A DNA stretch of 64,000 nucleotides from Rhodococcus rhodochrous (GTDB taxonomy: Bacteria; Actinomycetota; Actinomycetes; Mycobacteriales; Mycobacteriaceae): NCBI RefSeq assembly GCF_014854695.1, contig NZ_CP027557.1, forward strand, positions 1,674,001-1,738,000. The letters run 5' to 3'. The first letter of the stretch is position 1. Every line of letters starts with the position of its first letter. Below, in pieces: positions 52,702-62,256 of the stretch. A program made the position numbers and the translations under genes. The notes beneath the pieces are model-generated. The model had not been told where the DNA came from. It ran no database searches and saw only the letters and a list, made by a program, of their open reading frames with translations.

Positions 52702-53741
52702 CCGCACTCCACGACGAGTCGATGCCGAGCGCCCCCGAGAAGGGGCGCTCGGCCATCGGCAATTCCGTCTGGCTTCTCGTTCTGCTCGGTGTGCTCGTCC
52801 TGCTGGTGATCGCATCGATCACGATCGGTTCGCGCAACGTCGACTGGGCCGACATCGTCGCGGCCCTCGGCGGCGCCACCGACAACATCGGTCAGGGCGC
52901 GATCGCCAAACGCATCCCGCGCACGGTGCTCGCGCTGCTGGTCGGCGCGGCGCTCGGTCTCGCCGGTGCCGTGATGCAGGGGGTGACCCGTAATCCCTTG
53001 GCGGACCCGGGCATTCTCGGCGTCAATATGGGCGCCTCGCTCGCCGTCGTGATCGGCATGGCGTGGTTCGGGCTGTGGACGCAGACCTCGATGATCTGGA
53101 TCGCGATCATCGGTGCCGCCGCTGCTGCGGTGTTCGTCTACACGATCGGGTCGCTCGGGCGCGGGGGAGCGACACCCCTCAAACTCGCCCTCGCCGGTGC
53201 GGCCACCTCGGCGGCGCTCGCGTCGTTCGTCACCGCCGTGATCCTGCCGCGCGGCGACATCGCCGGCAGCGTGCGGTCGTGGCAGATCGGCGGCGTGGGC
53301 GGCGCGAACTACGACGCCATCTCCCAGGCGCTGCCGTTCTTCGTCGTCGGCTTCGCCATCTGCCTGCTGTCGGCGCGCAGCCTCAATTCGCTCGCGCTCG
53401 GCGACGATATGGCTGCCGGGCTCGGAGAGCGCGTCGCTCTCGCCCGCGGCATCTCGTCGCTCGGTGCGGTGCTGCTGTGCGGGGCGGCGACCGCCATCGC
53501 CGGTCCCATCGCGTTCGTCGGCCTCGTCGTGCCGCACCTGTGCCGGTTGCTCATCGGCATCGACAACCGGTGGCTGCTGCCCTTCTCCGCTCTCGTGGGA
53601 GCAGGACTGCTGACCGCCGCCGATGTCGTGGGCCGCATCGTGGCGCGACCCGCCGAGATCGACGTCGGCATCATCACCGCGCTCATCGGGGCGCCCTTCT
53701 TCGTGTACATCGTCCGACGGCAGAAATTGCGCGAACTGTGA
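52698..53741 (+). CDS. Ferric-siderophore ABC transporter permease (FecCD family), first
   Basis: 347 aa from GTG, which overlaps the previous stop as GTGA. About nine to ten membrane segments. FecCD marks: RIPRTVLALLVGAALGLAGAVMQGVTRNPLADPGILGVNMGASL in sequence blocks, LALAGAATSAALASF, and the closing IAGPIAFVGLVVPHLCRLLIG, the cytoplasmic loop contacting the ATPase. It forms a heterodimeric channel with the next gene product. Iron-regulated through the upstream box. Confidence 0.92.
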   Translation: MTALHDESMPSAPEKGRSAIGNSVWLLVLLGVLVLLVIASITIGSRNVDWADIVAALGGATDNIGQGAIAKRIPRTVLALLVGAALGLAGAVMQGVTRNPLADPGILGVNMGASLAVVIGMAWFGLWTQTSMIWIAIIGAAAAAVFVYTIGSLGRGGATPLKLALAGAATSAALASFVTAVILPRGDIAGSVRSWQIGGVGGANYDAISQALPFFVVGFAICLLSARSLNSLALGDDMAAGLGERVALARGISSLGAVLLCGAATAIAGPIAFVGLVVPHLCRLLIGIDNRWLLPFSALVGAGLLTAADVVGRIVARPAEIDVGIITALIGAPFFVYIVRRQKLREL

Positions 53742-54790
53742 CCGCCACACTCGAGACCATCGACACCGGCATCGACGACCTCGCCGCGAGCCGGATACGA
53801 CGGGGACGCCGACGCCGTCTCGTCATCGCCGTGCTTGCGACCCTCGTGGTCGCGGCCTTCGTGGCGAGCCTGATGTTCGGCCGGACCTTCTACCCGCCCG
53901 CGGACGTGCTGCGCGTCGTCCTCGGACAGGACGTGGCCGGCGCGAACTTCACGGTCGGCCGCCTCCGGCTTCCTCGCGCGGTCCTCGCGGTGGTCGCCGG
54001 CATCTGCTTCGGGCTCGGCGGCATCACCTTCCAGACGATGCTGCGCAACCCGCTCGCAAGCCCCGACATCATCGGCATCAGCTCCGGCGCGAGTGCCGCG
54101 GCGGCATTCGCCATCATCGTGCTCGGACTCGGTGGCACCGGGGTGTCGGTCTTCGCGATCGTCGCCGGTCTCGCCGTGGCTCTCCTGATCTACGGACTGT
54201 CCTATCGCGGCGGGGTGGCGGGCACGCGCCTGATCCTCATCGGCATCGGTATCGCTGCCATGCTCGACAGCGTCACGTCCTATCTCCTGAGCACCGCGGC
54301 GACGTGGGACCTGCAGGAGACGATGCGCTGGCTCACCGGCAGCCTCAACGGTGCGACCTGGGGGGCGACGGTGCCCGTGATCGTCGCCCTCCTGGTGCTG
54401 GGACCGGTGCTGCTCGTGCAGACCCGCAACCTGTCGATGGTCCAGCTCGGCGACGATGCCGCGCAGGCACTCGGCGTGCGGGTCGAACGCACACGCGTGT
54501 TCGCGATCGTCTCGGCGGTCGGGCTCATCGCGTTCGCCACCGCCGCGGCCGGACCCATCGCATTCGTCGCCTTCCTGTCCGGCCCGATCGCCGCGCGGAT
54601 CGTGGGGCGGGGCACGTCGCTGTTCGTCCCGGCGGCACTCGTCGGGGCGCTGCTCGTGCTGGTCGCGGATTTCGTCGGCCAGTACGCCTTCGGCACGCGC
54701 TACCCGGTGGGCGTGGTGACGGGTGCGCTCGGCGCGCCCTATCTCGTCTACCTCATCATTCGCTCCAACCGCGCGGGAGGCTCGCTGTGA
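53738..54790 (+). CDS. Ferric-siderophore ABC transporter permease (FecCD family), second
   Basis: 350 aa from GTG in a GTGA overlap with the first permease. Blocks include RLPRAVLAVVAGICFGLGGITFQTMLRNPLASPDIIGISSGAS, split by membrane segments, LILIGIGIAAMLDSVTSYLL and AAGPIAFVAFLSGPIAARI, the coupling loop. It is homologous to the first permease but clearly diverged, as usual in such importers. Partner of that permease and of the ATPase encoded next. Confidence 0.92.
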   Translation: MTATLETIDTGIDDLAASRIRRGRRRRLVIAVLATLVVAAFVASLMFGRTFYPPADVLRVVLGQDVAGANFTVGRLRLPRAVLAVVAGICFGLGGITFQTMLRNPLASPDIIGISSGASAAAAFAIIVLGLGGTGVSVFAIVAGLAVALLIYGLSYRGGVAGTRLILIGIGIAAMLDSVTSYLLSTAATWDLQETMRWLTGSLNGATWGATVPVIVALLVLGPVLLVQTRNLSMVQLGDDAAQALGVRVERTRVFAIVSAVGLIAFATAAAGPIAFVAFLSGPIAARIVGRGTSLFVPAALVGALLVLVADFVGQYAFGTRYPVGVVTGALGAPYLVYLIIRSNRAGGSL

Positions 54791-55587
54791 CCGCAACGCA
54801 CACCCTGATCGCCGAGAATCTCGAACTCGGCTACGGCAACCGCACCGTCGTCGAGAACCTCGACCTGCAGGTGCCGCCGGGGCGGATCACGTGCATCGTC
54901 GGCGCCAACGCGTGCGGGAAATCGACGCTGCTGCGGTCGATGTCGCGATTGTTGTCGCCGCGCGGCGGGCACGTCCTGCTCGACGGCAAGGACGTCCACC
55001 GCCTGCCCGCCAAGAAGCTCGCCCGCACCCTCGGTCTGTTGCCGCAGTCGCCGATCGCACCCGAGGGCATCGTCGTCGCCGACCTCGTGGGTCGCGGCCG
55101 GCATCCGCACCAGCGGGTGCTCTCGCGCTGGAGCCGCGAGGACGACGCGGCCGTGGCCGATGCGCTCGCCGCCACCCACACCACCGAACTCGCCGAGCGC
55201 TCCGTGGACGAACTGTCGGGCGGTCAGCGGCAGCGCGTGTGGATCGCGATGGTGCTGGCGCAACAGACCGACCTTCTTTTGCTCGACGAACCCACCACCT
55301 TCCTCGACGTCAGCCACCAGGTGGAGGTCCTCGACCTGCTCACCGACCTCAACCGCGACCGCGGCACGACGATCGTGATGGTGCTGCACGACCTCAACCT
55401 CGCCGCGCGGTACGCCGATCACCTCGTCGCGATGGCCGACGGCAGCATCTACGCGTCGGGGGACCCCTCGGACGTGCTCACCGGGAAGACGGTGAAGGCC
55501 GTCTTCGGTCTGGACAGCCGCGTCATCTCCGATCCGGTCTCCGGCAAGCCGCTCGTCCTGCCCGTGGGCCGGCACCACATCATGTGA
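54787..55587 (+). CDS. Ferric-siderophore ABC transporter ATP-binding protein
   Basis: 266 aa from GTG in a GTGA overlap. All ABC motifs are present: Walker A GANACGKST, the Q-loop in LGLLPQSPIAPEG, signature LSGGQRQR, Walker B LLLLDEPTTFLD and switch His in VMVLHDLNLAAR. The FepC-type length and the C-terminal VFGLDSRVISDPVSGKPLVLPV are typical of siderophore importers. Last gene of the operon; the IS3-family element begins only about 48 bases after its stop. Confidence 0.93.
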   Translation: MTATHTLIAENLELGYGNRTVVENLDLQVPPGRITCIVGANACGKSTLLRSMSRLLSPRGGHVLLDGKDVHRLPAKKLARTLGLLPQSPIAPEGIVVADLVGRGRHPHQRVLSRWSREDDAAVADALAATHTTELAERSVDELSGGQRQRVWIAMVLAQQTDLLLLDEPTTFLDVSHQVEVLDLLTDLNRDRGTTIVMVLHDLNLAARYADHLVAMADGSIYASGDPSDVLTGKTVKAVFGLDSRVISDPVSGKPLVLPVGRHHIM

Positions 55588-55637
55588 CCGTCCATCCGCT
55601 ACAGGAATGGTCATCCGCTACGGAAATTCGGAAGTTG

Positions 55638-56678
55638 TCAACCTGTCTGAGACAGAACAGGTGTGTTGATTCCCGTCGGTTGCGGTAACGCCGGCGCTGC
55701 CGGTCGACGACGGAACCGCTGCGGATACTTTTCGTGGATCCGGTCGAGACGCTCCTGCCGACGTCGGTGTTCCTCGGCGGCACTGCCGAGAAACACCGAC
55801 ACCGGCGTATAACGTCCCAGCCCGCCGTGCCGGTGCTCGAGCGCATACCGGTTCATGAAGTCCTCGGTCCACCGCCGAGCATGATCGATATCATCGAAAC
55901 GATCCGGACAGGTCAGGTCGTACTTGATGGTCTTGAACAGAGACTCCGAGAACGGATTGTCGTCACTGACCCGTGGACGAGAGAACGACGACACGACCCC
56001 CGCCCCGGCGAGGGCATCGAGCAACAACCCCGACCGCATCGATGCCCCGTTGTCGGCGTGCAGCACGCCCGGCGCCCCGAACGCGGTGAACGCTTCGGTG
56101 AACATTTCCACCGCTTTTGCCTTGTCCTCGTGGTACTCGATACGCCACGCCACCGGAAACCGTGAGTACACATCGATCGCCAGATACAACCGAAACAGGT
56201 CCTGCGTGCGGGGCCCCTTGAGCGTGGTGATGTCCCACGACCACAGGTCCCCGACGTCGAGGGCCTCGACGACCGGTGTGCGCCGCGACGTCGACGGTCC
56301 TCCGGTGCGGCTGCGGCGCCGGTCCCCGGTGAGCTTCTCGGCCCGGGCCACCCGATAGAATGTGACCTCCGAGCAGTCCACCAATCCGTCGTCGAATGAA
56401 CGCCAATAGATTTGACACACAGACTGATCCGCGTTCTCCTCGGCGAGGATCAACGCGATGATGGTGTCCTTTTCGGCTGGCGACAGCGCCGCTGGTTGCT
56501 GCCGCTGTCGCTGCGGGATCGGATCGGTGACCGGCTGATAGTGCCGGTAGTGGTGGGCCCGCCGGTAGTAGCTCGACCGAGCGATTCCCACGAGCGCGCA
56601 CCCCCGGGTGACGGACGTTCCCGCCTCGGTCAATTCGGTGACGATGTCGGTCAGGACAATGTTCTGCGCTCGAGCCAC
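55638..56678 (-). CDS. IS3-family transposase, OrfB (integrase core)
   Basis: 346 aa. The rve integrase core has the DDE residues: Asp in WSWDITTLKG, Asp in VLHADNGASMR and Glu in NPFSESLFKTIKY. The N-terminal HTH_21-like region includes GCALVGIARSSYYRRAH. The stop codon falls within the left terminal repeat. It overlaps OrfA by 28 bases in a different frame, as expected when an OrfAB fusion is made by programmed frameshifting, although no A-rich slippery run is obvious. Confidence 0.9.
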   Translation of the reverse strand: MARAQNIVLTDIVTELTEAGTSVTRGCALVGIARSSYYRRAHHYRHYQPVTDPIPQRQRQQPAALSPAEKDTIIALILAEENADQSVCQIYWRSFDDGLVDCSEVTFYRVARAEKLTGDRRRSRTGGPSTSRRTPVVEALDVGDLWSWDITTLKGPRTQDLFRLYLAIDVYSRFPVAWRIEYHEDKAKAVEMFTEAFTAFGAPGVLHADNGASMRSGLLLDALAGAGVVSSFSRPRVSDDNPFSESLFKTIKYDLTCPDRFDDIDHARRWTEDFMNRYALEHRHGGLGRYTPVSVFLGSAAEEHRRRQERLDRIHEKYPQRFRRRPAAPALPQPTGINTPVLSQTG

Positions 56679-57115
56679 AGCGCGTACTCGCGTGCGCTCA
56701 TCAATGCCGGCGGGATCTCGGTGGTCTCGTCGGTCGAGGTCTTGTGGATCCCCTGCAAGAGCTCGAATGCTTTTCCCAGGATCTCCACGGCGGCGTCGCT
56801 CTGGGCGACCTTGTCGCGGAGGCGTTCGTTTTCGCGGCGGAGTTTGGCAAGCTCCGCGCGGTCTCGACTATCCAATCGGTCCCTCGCTTTGTCTGCTGCT
56901 TCGACCATCGACTTCTGCAAGTGTCCCTCATCGCGGGCCTGCAGCCAGCGGCGGACGGTGCCTTCGGCGAGATTGTTCTCGCGCAGCAGTCGGGTCTTGG
57001 CTCCGCGTTCGACGCAGGTGTCCCATCGGCGCAAGAACTCGATCTTGTAGGCCATGGAGAACGCGCGGTGGCCTTGTCGGGTTCGTCCTACGGGGAGGGT
57101 GATGAGGTCGGACAT
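56651..57115 (-). CDS. IS3-family transposase, OrfA (HTH)
   Basis: 154 aa. The N-terminal HTH (YKIEFLRRWDTCVERGAKTRLLRE, LAEGTVRRWLQAR) is followed by a leucine-zipper-like coiled coil (RDRAELAKLRRENERLRDKVAQSDAAVEILGKAFELL), the standard OrfA layout for DNA binding and multimerisation. It precedes and overlaps OrfB. Length is larger than the common 90-110 aa of OrfA, due to a C-terminal extension encoded by the overlap region. Confidence 0.88.
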   Translation of the reverse strand: MSDLITLPVGRTRQGHRAFSMAYKIEFLRRWDTCVERGAKTRLLRENNLAEGTVRRWLQARDEGHLQKSMVEAADKARDRLDSRDRAELAKLRRENERLRDKVAQSDAAVEILGKAFELLQGIHKTSTDETTEIPPALMSAREYALWLERRTLS

Positions 57116-57134
57116 CTGTTACTCCGATCCCCGC

Positions 57135-57175
57135 GTTGGTTGTCAGGATGTCTCACGACCATCCTGACAACCAAC
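57135..57175. repeat. Perfect hairpin at the IS right end
   Basis: GTTGGTTGTCAGGATG and CATCCTGACAACCAAC, perfect 16-base arms with a 9-base loop. The right arm includes the terminal repeat and six bases beyond. Confidence 0.8.
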
Positions 57176-57290
57176 GAATTTCTGCAGCGGATAGCAGAAG
57201 TCGTAGCGAATGCGCGGGAGAGGCCGGAGGGTTCGTCCTGTTCTCCGCGCGAACTCTGCTCTCCCTGTCTCGTGTCCCTACAATCCGGGA

Positions 57291-58340
57291 ATGGGGAACA
57301 GGTCGGTCACCAGTTACGACGTCGCCCGCCGCGCGGGGGTGTCGCAATCGACGGTCTCGCGCGCCCTGCGCGACGACCCGCGCGTCGTGGAGAAGACCCG
57401 CCTGCGCATCCGGGCTCTCGCGAAGGAGATGGGGTATGTCCCGCACGTCACGGCCCGGAGCCTGATCACCCGGAAGTCGTCGACCATCGGGATCGTCAGC
57501 GGCGACCTGCACAATCCGTCGTACCCGACGCTGGTCAACACTCTGCAGGATTGCTTCGCCCGCAACGACTACCGGGTCCTGCTCATGAGCGACCGCACCG
57601 AGGGATCTCTGGATAAGGACATCCTCGCGTTGCGCGGGGGACTGGTGGACGGGGTCGTGTTCATCTCCTCGCGACTGGATTCACCGATGGTGTCGGAGAT
57701 CATCGACTGGAAGATTCCCCTCGTCATCCTCAATCGCGACGTCGACGGCCGGTACGCGCACCGGGTGGATCGGGTCACCTCCGACAACATCGGTGGTGGC
57801 AGGCTTGTCGCCGACCATCTGATCGACACGGGGCACACCCGAATCGCTCTGATCTCCGGTCCGCTGGACAACCCCAGCATCCGATTGCGTGAGAAGGGCT
57901 TCCGCGACCGGCTCGAGGAGCGTGGTGTGCCGATCGACGAGGGACGCGTCCATCGTGGTGCCGTGGACGCCGCCACGGGTCTCGCCGGTGGGTTGACGTT
58001 GCTGGCCGGACCGGCTCGTCCCACGGCGGTGTTCTGTGCGACCGACTACATCGCCTACGGCACGCTCGACGCCGCCAAGCGGCTCGATCTCGATGTGCCC
58101 GGTGAGGTCTCGGTGGTGGGATACAACGACCTGCAGCAGTCGAGCTGGTCGATCTTCGATCTGACGACCGTGCGCCAACCGCTCGAGGACATGGCTGTGG
58201 CCGCCGCGGAGCTGCTGCTGGCGCGGATCGACGGGGACGAGGGACGGCCGGTGCATCGGAACTTCGACGTCGAGTGGGTGCCGCGGGGGAGTGCGGCACC
58301 CTGCGCGGTGCCGTTTGCGCAGTCCGTCGCCGATCGTTAA
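57291..58340 (+). CDS. LacI family transcriptional regulator
   Basis: 349 aa starting MGNRSVTSYDVARRAGVSQSTVSRALRDDP, the canonical LacI HTH; an upstream extension of the frame is not needed. The periplasmic-binding-like sensor follows, with TIGIVSGDLHNPSYPTLVNTLQ, VDGVVFISSRLDSP, PTAVFCATDYIAYG and DVPGEVSVVGYNDL. It is upstream of and co-directional with the RutA-like degradation operon, separated by 132 bases, so it probably controls that operon, with its substrate as inducer. The ligand pocket type (sugar or nucleobase-like) cannot be decided. Confidence 0.9.
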   Translation: MGNRSVTSYDVARRAGVSQSTVSRALRDDPRVVEKTRLRIRALAKEMGYVPHVTARSLITRKSSTIGIVSGDLHNPSYPTLVNTLQDCFARNDYRVLLMSDRTEGSLDKDILALRGGLVDGVVFISSRLDSPMVSEIIDWKIPLVILNRDVDGRYAHRVDRVTSDNIGGGRLVADHLIDTGHTRIALISGPLDNPSIRLREKGFRDRLEERGVPIDEGRVHRGAVDAATGLAGGLTLLAGPARPTAVFCATDYIAYGTLDAAKRLDLDVPGEVSVVGYNDLQQSSWSIFDLTTVRQPLEDMAVAAAELLLARIDGDEGRPVHRNFDVEWVPRGSAAPCAVPFAQSVADR

Positions 58341-58472
58341 CGCGGGCAACAATCCCGTTACCCCTCGACACACATCCGGCAACAACTCCTGAATACATTC
58401 GAAGTCACAGCGAGTCAGGCAGTGCCGCCGGATCGCTTCCTCGAATCTCCCCGCCTCTCAGGAGTGAGTGAC

Positions 58473-59558
58473 ATGGAAATCGGCGTCTTCATCCCCATCG
58501 GCAACAACGGCTGGCTCATCTCCAAGAGCGCCCCGCAGTACATGCCCTCGTTCGAACTCAACAAGACGATCGTGCAGAAGGCCGAGAAGCACGGCCTCGA
58601 CTTCGCACTCTCGATGATCAAGCTCAAGGGCTTCGGTGGCGAGACCGAGTTCTGGGACCACAACCTCGAATCGTTCACGCTCATGGCCGGTCTCGCGGCG
58701 GTGACCGAGAAGATCAAGCTGTTCGCCTCCACTCCGATCCTCACCCTGCCGCCGGCGATGGTCGCCCGGATGGCGTCGACGATCGACTCGATCGCTCCCG
58801 GTCGGTTCGGTGTGAACATCGTGACCGGTTGGGCGCCCAACGAATACACGCAGATGGGTCTGTGGCCCGGTGACGAGTACTTCGGCTACCGCTACGCGCA
58901 GGCCACCGAGTACGTGACGGTGATGAAGCAGCTGTGGGCCGACGGTGTCAGCAACTTCAAGGGCGAGCACTACACGATGGACGAGTGCGTCCTGTCACCG
59001 AGCCCGACCGGAGGCGGGGTGCCGATCGTCGCGGCGGGGCAGTCCAAGAGCGGCATGAAGTTCGCATCCGAGATGGCCGACTTCAACTTCATCATGGGCA
59101 CCGGGATCAACACCCCGACCGCCATCTCGGACTCCGTGGCGACCCTCGTCGACGCGGCTGGTGAGACCGGCCGGGACGTCGGTGCGCTGACCCTGTTCAT
59201 GATCATCGCCGACGAGACGGACGAAGCGGCACAGGCGAAGTGGCAGGACTACCACGACAACGCCGACCTCGCCGCACTCGGCTACATGGCGGATCAGTCC
59301 GCCGCCGACGCCACCGCCGACGATTCCTCCACGGCGAAGACCATCTCGCTTCCCGAGGGCGCGGTGAACTTCAACATGGGTACTCTCGTCGGCTCCTACG
59401 AGACCGTCGCGAAGATGCTCGACGAGGTCGCGGAGCTCGAGGGTATCAAGGGCATCATGCTCACCTTCGACGACTTCGTCGAGGGCATCGAGAACTTCGG
59501 CACCCGTATCCAACCTCTGATGAAGAGCCGCAACACCATCCAGGCCGCCGCAGCCTGA
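58473..59558 (+). CDS. rutA: RutA-like pyrimidine monooxygenase (bacterial luciferase-like)
   Basis: 361 aa from the ATG after CAGGAG; the frame upstream lacks family features. The whole N-terminus matches RutA blocks: [77 protein letters not shown] and [20 protein letters not shown]. RutA is an FMNH2-dependent enzyme that opens the uracil ring between N3 and C4. A flavin reductase (RutF) is not in the window. First gene of the LacI-associated operon. Uracil itself, or a related N-heterocycle, is the likely substrate. Confidence 0.87.
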   Translation: MEIGVFIPIGNNGWLISKSAPQYMPSFELNKTIVQKAEKHGLDFALSMIKLKGFGGETEFWDHNLESFTLMAGLAAVTEKIKLFASTPILTLPPAMVARMASTIDSIAPGRFGVNIVTGWAPNEYTQMGLWPGDEYFGYRYAQATEYVTVMKQLWADGVSNFKGEHYTMDECVLSPSPTGGGVPIVAAGQSKSGMKFASEMADFNFIMGTGINTPTAISDSVATLVDAAGETGRDVGALTLFMIIADETDEAAQAKWQDYHDNADLAALGYMADQSAADATADDSSTAKTISLPEGAVNFNMGTLVGSYETVAKMLDEVAELEGIKGIMLTFDDFVEGIENFGTRIQPLMKSRNTIQAAAA

Positions 59559-59567
59559 CACGAACGG

Positions 59568-59605
59568 CGGGTGGGAGCGCGAGCGTCGAGCCGCGCTCCC
59601 ACCCG
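59568..59605. terminator. Stem-loop after the RutA-like gene
   Basis: CGGGTGGGAGCGCG and CGCGCTCCCACCCG, perfect 14-base arms with a 10-base loop, no T-run. It sits between the RutA-like and nitrilase genes and may reduce read-through or protect the upstream mRNA. Confidence 0.6.
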
Positions 59606-59630
59606 TCCTCCCATTTCCAGGAGGTTCCTC

Positions 59631-60599
59631 TTGACTTCGCGCACCCTCGACGTTGCCATCGTTCAGGCCGGCGAACTGACCGAGGACCTCCTCGGCAACC
59701 TTGCCGGGATCGCCGCCCTCGTGCGCGCGGCAGCTGCACCCGACGGCGACGGCACCACGCCCGACCTGGTGGTCCTGCCCGAACTGATCACCACTCCCTA
59801 CTTCTGCACCAGTCACGAGGTCGACCGCACGTCCTGGGCCGAGACGATCCCCGGTGACGCCACCGACCTGTTCGGTGCGCTCGCGCGAGAACTGGGTTGC
59901 GCCATCGCCTTCGGTCTCTTCGAACGTACAGCCCACGACGTCACCCACAACTCCGTCGTGATGATCGACGCCACCGGCGAGATCCTGAGCTGGCGTTCCC
60001 CAGACGGCGGAACACTCCCCGCCTACCGGAAGCTGTCGCTGCCGGCGAGCAAGGTCGGCGACGTGGACATCGACGAGAAGTACCATTTCGCGCCCGGGCA
60101 GGCGCCCGCGACCGTCGACGCCTTCGGCACCCGGCTCGGGTGCGTCATCTGCTACGACCGCACGTTCCCCGAGAACTGGGCGGTCGCCCGTGCCCTCGGC
60201 GCCGAGGTGATGCTCGCGATCGTCTCGTCGCTCGGCACCCGCGAGGACCTCTTCCTCGCCGAACTGCAGACGCGCGCTCTCGAATCGCAGATGTGGATCG
60301 TCGCGGCCAACCGCGCCGGCCCGGAAACCCTCAACGGTGTGACGGTCGACTACTTCGGACTGTCGTGCGTGATCGCCCCCAACGGTGCGATCGTCGCCCA
60401 GGCTCCGGCCCATCGTGCCGGGGAGACGCTGCGCTTCACCCTCGACCTCGACGCCGTCCCCGCGCAACGCACCGCCTTTCCGCTGACCCGGGACCGGCGC
60501 CCGGACGTCCTGCGTCTGCTCGCCGATCTCACCGCGGGCACCGTGAGGCCCGCTCCGCTGCCGCGGCCGACCCCGGCGACCACGGAGGTGCTCCGGTGA
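59631..60599 (+). CDS. Nitrilase-superfamily amidohydrolase
   Basis: 322 aa from TTG, with AGGAGG six bases upstream; no ATG or GTG has as good a site. The catalytic triad is Glu51 (LPELITT), Lys134 (YRKLSL) and Cys174 (VICYDRTFP). The family hydrolyses C-N bonds such as N-carbamoyl-amino acids or amides. Its position between the RutA-like enzyme and an amidase suggests removal of carbamoyl or amide groups in the same pathway. The stop overlaps the GTG of the amidase gene (GTGA). Confidence 0.87.
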   Translation: MTSRTLDVAIVQAGELTEDLLGNLAGIAALVRAAAAPDGDGTTPDLVVLPELITTPYFCTSHEVDRTSWAETIPGDATDLFGALARELGCAIAFGLFERTAHDVTHNSVVMIDATGEILSWRSPDGGTLPAYRKLSLPASKVGDVDIDEKYHFAPGQAPATVDAFGTRLGCVICYDRTFPENWAVARALGAEVMLAIVSSLGTREDLFLAELQTRALESQMWIVAANRAGPETLNGVTVDYFGLSCVIAPNGAIVAQAPAHRAGETLRFTLDLDAVPAQRTAFPLTRDRRPDVLRLLADLTAGTVRPAPLPRPTPATTEVLR

Positions 60600-62248
60600 C
60601 CACCACCGACTACCCCGACCTCACCGCCGCGTCCGCCACGACCGTCGACGACCTGCTCCCGCAGGCCCGCGCCGACATGGAGCCGCTTCTCGAGGCGGGG
60701 CGACACACGCCCCTGGCCCCGGTGCCGGACGGCTGGGCCTGCGAGCCGGCGCATTCCGCGGCGTTGCTGGCGGCGAGCCCGGTCCTCGCGTCGCCGATCG
60801 AAGCGCCGGCCTACTCCGCTAGCACCGAGGCACCCGTGCACGAACTCGGCGTCCTCGACCTGCTCGCCGCCTATCGGTCCGCCGCGACCACACCCACCGA
60901 CGTCCTCGACGCGCTGCGGGCCCGGTGGAGCGACCCGGGATTGTCCGGAGGGGCAATCCTCGCCGTGATCGAGGGCGCCGACGACGCGGCTGCGGACTCG
61001 GACCGACGATGGAGCGACGCCACCGCCCGCCCGCTCGAAGGCATCTTCTTCGCCGTCAAGGACATCATCGACGTGGCCGGAGCGCCCGTCACCGCCGGCT
61101 CGCGCACCACCGGCGACCGCATCGCTGTCACCGACGCGACCGTCGTCGCACGCCTTCGCGCGGCCGGTGCCATCCCGGTCCTCATGACCGCCACCACCGA
61201 GTTCGCCTGCGGTGCGCCGCACAACGCACGCTACGGTGCCGTGACCAACCCGTGGGACCGGACCCGATGGACCGGTGGCTCGTCGACCGGATCGGCCGGC
61301 GCCCTCGCCGTGCGACTGGTCCCGCTCGCTCTCGGCACCGACACCGGTGGCTCCATCCGCGTGCCCAGCGCCCTGTGCAACCTCACCGGCATCAAGCCCA
61401 CCTACGGTCTCGTACCGCGCACCGGCGTCGCGTCGCTGTCGTGGACCCTCGACCACATCGGTCCCATGGCGCGCTCCGCCGCCGACCTGCGGATCGTCCT
61501 GGAAGTGCTTGCAGGGCCCGACGGGTACGACCCTGCCGCCGTCCCGGACGAGACGGTCCGGCAGGTACGGGACGGGCTCGCCGCCACCGGCACCACCGGG
61601 CCGGTCTCACTGGCCGGCGTACGTCTCGGCGTACCTACTGCCTGGTTCACCGAATTGTGCGACGCCGGCGTACTCGCCGCCTGGGAGACCGTCGTGGGCA
61701 CCTTCCGGACCCTCGGCGCGGAGATCGTGCCGGTCGACATCCCGGACACCCACCGTCTTCACGACGACGTCACAATCGTCATGACCTGTGAGCTCGCCTC
61801 CAACCAGGAGGGCGCCCTCGAGAAGTTCGCGCTGTACGACATCGGCACGCAGGTGCGGATCGCGCGCGGACTCGTGCCCTCGGCGGTGGACTATCTGCGG
61901 TCGGTGCGCCGGCGCACGCTCGCCCAGCAGGAAGCGATCCGTGCCTTCGACACCGCGGGTATCGATGTGCTCGTCACGCCGGGGATCGGCGCCACGGCGG
62001 CGCGGTTGTCGGACGTGACGATGGAGATCGACGGGGCGCGGTACCCGATGCAGTCGATCGTCGGCCGCAACACCGGCCTGTTCGACTACCTCGGCCTGCC
62101 CGCCGTCATGGCGCCAGCCGGCTTCTCCGACGGAATGCCGGTCGGCGTGCAATTGGTGGGACGGCCGTGGGCGGACGACACGTGCCTGCGCCTGGCGCAG
62201 GTCCTCCAATCCGTCACCGACGTCCACAACCGCCGGTCCGATGGATAG
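60596..62248 (+). CDS. Amidase signature family hydrolase
   Basis: 550 aa from GTG, overlapping the nitrilase stop. The amidase triad is Lys155 (AVKDIID), Ser229 (GGSSTGSAG) and Ser253 (TDTGGSIRVPS). The N-terminal 110 residues are an extra region not part of the core. It may hydrolyse an amide or ureide formed after ring opening; AtzF/urea amidolyase-like or indoleacetamide-type specificity cannot be decided. Coupled to the nitrilase gene and followed almost at once by the MFS gene. Confidence 0.87.
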   Translation: MTTTDYPDLTAASATTVDDLLPQARADMEPLLEAGRHTPLAPVPDGWACEPAHSAALLAASPVLASPIEAPAYSASTEAPVHELGVLDLLAAYRSAATTPTDVLDALRARWSDPGLSGGAILAVIEGADDAAADSDRRWSDATARPLEGIFFAVKDIIDVAGAPVTAGSRTTGDRIAVTDATVVARLRAAGAIPVLMTATTEFACGAPHNARYGAVTNPWDRTRWTGGSSTGSAGALAVRLVPLALGTDTGGSIRVPSALCNLTGIKPTYGLVPRTGVASLSWTLDHIGPMARSAADLRIVLEVLAGPDGYDPAAVPDETVRQVRDGLAATGTTGPVSLAGVRLGVPTAWFTELCDAGVLAAWETVVGTFRTLGAEIVPVDIPDTHRLHDDVTIVMTCELASNQEGALEKFALYDIGTQVRIARGLVPSAVDYLRSVRRRTLAQQEAIRAFDTAGIDVLVTPGIGATAARLSDVTMEIDGARYPMQSIVGRNTGLFDYLGLPAVMAPAGFSDGMPVGVQLVGRPWADDTCLRLAQVLQSVTDVHNRRSDG

Positions 62249-62256
62249 CCGTGCTG

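Larger units (their letters stand above)
55636..57169 (-). mobile_element. IS3-family insertion sequence
   Basis: About 1.53 kb with two overlapping transposase frames. The ends share TGTCA at the left and TGACA at the right; allowing gaps, the left sequence TTGTCAACCTGTCTGAGACA matches the right end read inward (TTGTCAGGATGG, then TCGTGAGACA). The start is TG and the end CA, as usual for IS3. No flanking direct repeat could be confirmed. A 16-base hairpin (57135-57175) overlaps the right end and runs six bases past it, so the exact right boundary is uncertain. The element separates the siderophore operon from the LacI gene. Confidence 0.8.
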
